A stretch of 6,080 bases of DNA from Chitinophaga pinensis (GTDB lineage Bacteria > Bacteroidota > Bacteroidia > SXHM01). The notes under the pieces were generated by a model. That model was given only the letters and a program-made list of their open reading frames with translations. It was not told the origin of the DNA and searched no databases. The stretch covers positions 1-6,080 of the forward strand of contig CAMDBK010000190.1 of the NCBI GenBank assembly GCA_945889235.1, read 5' to 3'. A program made the translations under genes and the position numbers. Below, piece after piece: positions 5,720 to 6,080 of the stretch (within the stretch, counting starts at the first letter, position 1; the number at the start of each line of letters is the position of its first letter).

Positions 5720-5756
5720 AGATTGATGTTGGGAGAAATTTAATGCTTCTGCCAAC

Positions 5757-5770
5757 CTGAGATTTCTCAG
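5757..5770 (-). other. Small perfect hairpin just downstream of ffh
   Basis: CTGAGATTTCTCAG (as read on plus) folds into a 5-6 bp stem with a tiny loop and lies 16 bases beyond the ffh stop. No run of T follows on the minus strand, so it is not a convincing intrinsic terminator. It could protect or define the ffh transcript 3' end. It is outside the palindromic array and unrelated to its units in sequence. Confidence 0.3.
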
Positions 5771-5786
5771 AACGAATAAGTTTTGC

Positions 5787-6080
5787 CTACTTCTTCATTC
5801 CCGCAGGCATATTGCGCATCATTTTAGCCATTGCATTTTTGTCCTGAAACAACTTCATCATTTTACGGGTATCTTCAAACTGTTTAATCAGTTTGTTTAC
5901 TTCCTGCACGTTTGTTCCGCTGCCTGCTGCAATACGATTTTTGCGGCTGCCATTAATCAGAGAAGGGGTTTCACGTTCAGCTTTTGTCATGGATTGAATG
6001 ATTGCTTCAATTCCTTTAAAAGCATTTTCGTCAATGTCCACATCCTTCATTGCTTTGCCCATTCCGGGTATCATTCCAAC
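5787..6080 (-). CDS. ffh: Signal recognition particle protein Ffh, C-terminal M domain (partial)
   Basis: The last 97 residues of Ffh are present; the gene continues past the right edge (the frame is open through base 6080, reading V-G-M-I-P-G-M-G-K). Ffh is the GTPase that, with SRP RNA, delivers nascent membrane and secreted proteins to FtsY and the Sec translocon. The visible part is the methionine-rich M domain: P-G-M (before K-A-M-K-D), an acidic helix (DVDIDENAFKGIEAIIQSM), the SRP-RNA-binding block S-R-K-N-R-I-A-A-G-S-G-T with the downstream V-Q-E-V-N-K-L-I-K-Q-F helix, and a Met-rich end (MMKLFQDKNAMAKMMRNM...GMKK). These motifs are diagnostic. The NG GTPase domain is outside the window. 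The gene ends with TAG at 5787-5789, facing the M19-like gene across the palindromic array. Confidence 0.95.
   Translation of the reverse strand, partial: VGMIPGMGKAMKDVDIDENAFKGIEAIIQSMTKAERETPSLINGSRKNRIAAGSGTNVQEVNKLIKQFEDTRKMMKLFQDKNAMAKMMRNMPAGMKK

Overview
The window looks like a chromosomal segment of a Bacteroidota bacterium. It is AT-rich. Secreted proteins carry signal peptides that end in A-Q. Upstream sequences show the TTG / TAnnTTTG promoter boxes of that phylum and no clear Shine-Dalgarno sequences. A conserved housekeeping gene (ffh) runs off the right edge. Everything is read from sequence alone; no alignment search was run.

Layout from left to right. Positions 1-138 hold the last 45 codons of what looks like an insertion-sequence transposase entering from outside the window. 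Positions 159-1491 hold two genes on the minus strand, both for exported proteins: a small four-cysteine protein of unknown function (1174-1491) and a DOMON/CBM9-like protein with a Gly/Met/Asn-rich tail (159-1127). They are separated by 46 bases. Back to back with this pair, from a very compact divergent promoter region (about 1498-1533), a 23S rRNA pseudouridine synthase of the RluF type without its S4 domain runs on the plus strand (1537-2079). It ends 3 bases from the stop of the convergent gene at 2083-3939. That gene encodes an exported two-domain protein: a GH88/GH105 unsaturated glucuronyl hydrolase fused to a formylglycine-generating-enzyme-like (SUMF1) domain that lacks the FGE cysteine pair. 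A 77-base divergent promoter region separates it from an exported M19 (membrane dipeptidase-like) protein at 4017-5342, whose first metal-binding motif is altered.

The 444 bases between the M19 gene and the convergent 3' end of ffh (5787-6080, partial) hold no gene. They contain the most unusual object in the window: about eight palindromic units of roughly 41 bp arranged as two approximately 164-bp super-units, bounded by perfect 13-bp inverted repeats (5384-5396 and 5707-5719). It is not a CRISPR array. It is best described as an undetermined intergenic palindromic repeat element, possibly mobile (MITE/REP-like) or acting at the RNA 3' ends of the two convergent genes.

The genes do not form one obvious pathway. 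The GH88/105 fusion implies use of lyase-generated unsaturated uronic-acid oligosaccharides, but no lyase, sulfatase or SusC/D pair is visible here. The rest are housekeeping (rluF, ffh) or exported proteins of uncertain role.
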